A DNA stretch of 32,828 nt from Gammaproteobacteria bacterium (lineage in GTDB: Bacteria > Pseudomonadota > Gammaproteobacteria > Pseudomonadales > Halieaceae): contig JAACDF010000103.1 in the NCBI GenBank assembly GCA_009937065.1, forward strand, positions 1 through 32,828, in the 5' to 3' direction. The translations under genes were made by a program, and so were the position numbers. Position 1 is the first letter of the stretch. The number at the start of each line of letters is the position of its first letter. Positions 31,564-32,828 of the stretch are shown one piece after another. The notes under the pieces were generated by a model, which ran no database searches, had not been told where the DNA came from, and saw only the letters and a list, made by a program, of their open reading frames with translations.

Positions 31564-32828
31564 ACCACCAAGTTCTTAAGCAAGTCGAGCTGACGGCGGG
31601 TCGCTCCCCGCCGCGTCTCGATAAAGCGCCGCGCCAACTGCGCGTCGTCACTCTCCACTGATTCAAGCCATACGCCAGCCAGTCGATCAGCGAGCGCGTT
31701 TTCGTCCTCGACAACCCGAATGGCTCCACCACGCTCCATATCGCGAACGATCGTGGCAAAGTTAATGACGTGCGGGCCGGTAATGACGGCACATCCCCAT
31801 GCCGCCGCCTCAATGGGGTTATGTCCACCTCGCGGCACCAAACTCCCACCAATAAATGCCGCATCAGCCAGACCTAAAAAGGCGCTGAGCTCTCCAAGCG
31901 TATCGATGAGGAGAACATCAGTGGTGTCAGCGAGTGGCTGGTAATCGCTTCGCTTTTGATACACCAAACCATGACTCTGCAGTAACTTGGTAATTTCGGG
32001 TGTTCGGTTAGGGTGCCGCGGTGCCAGCAACAGGCGTGTTTTCACTCCTCGATCATGAAGTGCGAGGTAGGCCTGGATGACCAGCTTCTCCTCGCCCGGG
32101 TGCGTGCTCGCCGCGGCCCAAAGTGGTCGCGAGCGTATGACCTCACCCAGCTGGTCGCGAATTTCCTCAAGCTGCAGACGGCGCGCGGCGAGATCGATAT
32201 CGAATTTTATGCTCCCCACCACCTGCATCTTCGAGGGGTCTGCACCAATCTTCCTAAACCGCCTGAAATCTGACTTTGACTGGCAGGCAATCAAGTCAAA
32301 GTCATTGAGTGCCTGAGTAGTTAGGCTCCCAAGTCGGGCATAGCCTCGTGCAGAGCGAGCTGACAGTCGAGCGTTGACCAGAGCAATCGGTACCGAATGG
32401 TCCTTTGCGGACGTCAGCAAATTTGGCCAAATCTCGGTCTCGACCATGACAATGAGCTGGGGGTCCCAATGGCGTATAAACGCACCGGTGACCAGCGGCG
32501 CATCAAAGGGAAACCATGTGTGTTCGACTCGGTCGCCAAACAACTTTTGAGTCTGGGCGGAACCCGTGGGCGTTGTATTGGTCACCAAAACGGCCTTGTC
32601 GGGCCACTCGGTAAGCAGGTGCTCGATCAAGGGTGCAACGGCAAGTAACTCACCGACTGAAACAGCATGCACCCAGATGAGTCCGTCGCCGGGGCGTGTT
32701 CGGGCTGGCAGGCCAAGGGAAAAACGCCGCCACCACTGACGTCGATAGTGCGGTTCGCGCAGGCTTTTATAAAACAGGCGCAGCACAAATAACGGTGTCA
32801 AAACCGTAATAAGTAAGTTGTAGAGAGG
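31560..32828 (-). CDS. waaA: Lipid A Kdo transferase WaaA (KdtA), start lies beyond the window
   Basis: About 422 residues are visible, close to the full 425 of E. coli. The frame is open to the window edge, and the extra residues before the TTG at 32801 read PLYNLLITVLTPLFVLRLFYKSL, the hydrophobic N-terminal anchor of WaaA, so the true start is most likely just outside. Conserved parts include IWVHAVSVGELLAVAPLIE (catalytic glutamate in SVGE), VMVETEIWPNLL, NARLSARSARGYARLG, VVGSIKFD and the C-terminal EAAAWGCAVITGPHVINF donor site. The enzyme adds Kdo to lipid IVA at the inner membrane, so the cell makes Kdo-containing lipopolysaccharide. It converges on tolC with stop codons sharing bases. 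Confidence 0.95.
   Translation of the reverse strand, partial: PLYNLLITVLTPLFVLRLFYKSLREPHYRRQWWRRFSLGLPARTRPGDGLIWVHAVSVGELLAVAPLIEHLLTEWPDKAVLVTNTTPTGSAQTQKLFGDRVEHTWFPFDAPLVTGAFIRHWDPQLIVMVETEIWPNLLTSAKDHSVPIALVNARLSARSARGYARLGSLTTQALNDFDLIACQSKSDFRRFRKIGADPSKMQVVGSIKFDIDLAARRLQLEEIRDQLGEVIRSRPLWAAASTHPGEEKLVIQAYLALHDRGVKTRLLLAPRHPNRTPEITKLLQSHGLVYQKRSDYQPLADTTDVLLIDTLGELSAFLGLADAAFIGGSLVPRGGHNPIEAAAWGCAVITGPHVINFATIVRDMERGGAIRVVEDENALADRLAGVWLESVESDDAQLARRFIETRRGATRRQLDLLKNLVV

Overview
The window is a chromosomal segment of a flagellated, Gram-negative gammaproteobacterium. It carries L- and P-ring genes, WaaA and TolC, a FleQ-type sigma-54 activator, and the tolC / yqiB / cpdA / parE neighbourhood. 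The gene complement and small spacers suggest a marine lineage near the OM60/NOR5 group (Halieaceae). That placement is inference from protein style, not from a marker gene. No rRNA, tRNA, CRISPR array, transposase, integrase or phage gene was seen.

Region 1 (1-17418, minus strand) is an almost uninterrupted flagellar cluster. In transcription order it reads flgB C D E F G H I J K L, then fliC, flaG, fliD, fliS, a fliT-like gene, a FleQ-like activator, and fliE, fliF, fliG (cut by the window edge). Region 2 (17419-19280, plus strand) is the divergent flgA-flgM-flgN group. Six promoters can be read by eye. Sigma-54-type elements (GG-N10-GC or one base off) precede flgB, flgA, fliD and fliE. 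Sigma-28-type elements precede fliC and flgM. This matches a hierarchy in which the FleQ-like protein with RpoN drives hook-basal-body, cap and MS-ring genes, and FliA with FlgM controls flagellin.

The one long gap, 7819-8246 between flgL and fliC, holds the fliC promoter, a leader hairpin, a five-copy heptanucleotide repeat, a further inverted repeat and a three-copy 17-bp repeat that runs into the flgL stop codon.

Region 3 (19291-22142) holds housekeeping and accessory genes: a DUF1653 gene overlapping rdgC, a small zinc-ribbon ORF, a glyoxalase I and a class I glutamine amidotransferase. Region 4 (22252-26060, plus) is a tight three-gene unit: PAP2 phosphatase, MJ1255-type glycosyltransferase and a secreted eight-haem cytochrome with HEAT/TPR repeats. 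It converges on a yceI gene. Region 5 (26751-32828) is parE, cpdA and yqiB (DUF1249) on the minus strand, divergent tolC, and convergent waaA, whose first few codons lie beyond the window.

The main oddities are: the FleQ-like activator has no N-terminal receiver-like domain and has altered c-di-GMP-contact motifs; no fleS/fleR genes lie beside it; FlgJ has no muramidase domain; and tandem repeats sit around the flagellin promoter. I found no clearly new defence or mobile system.
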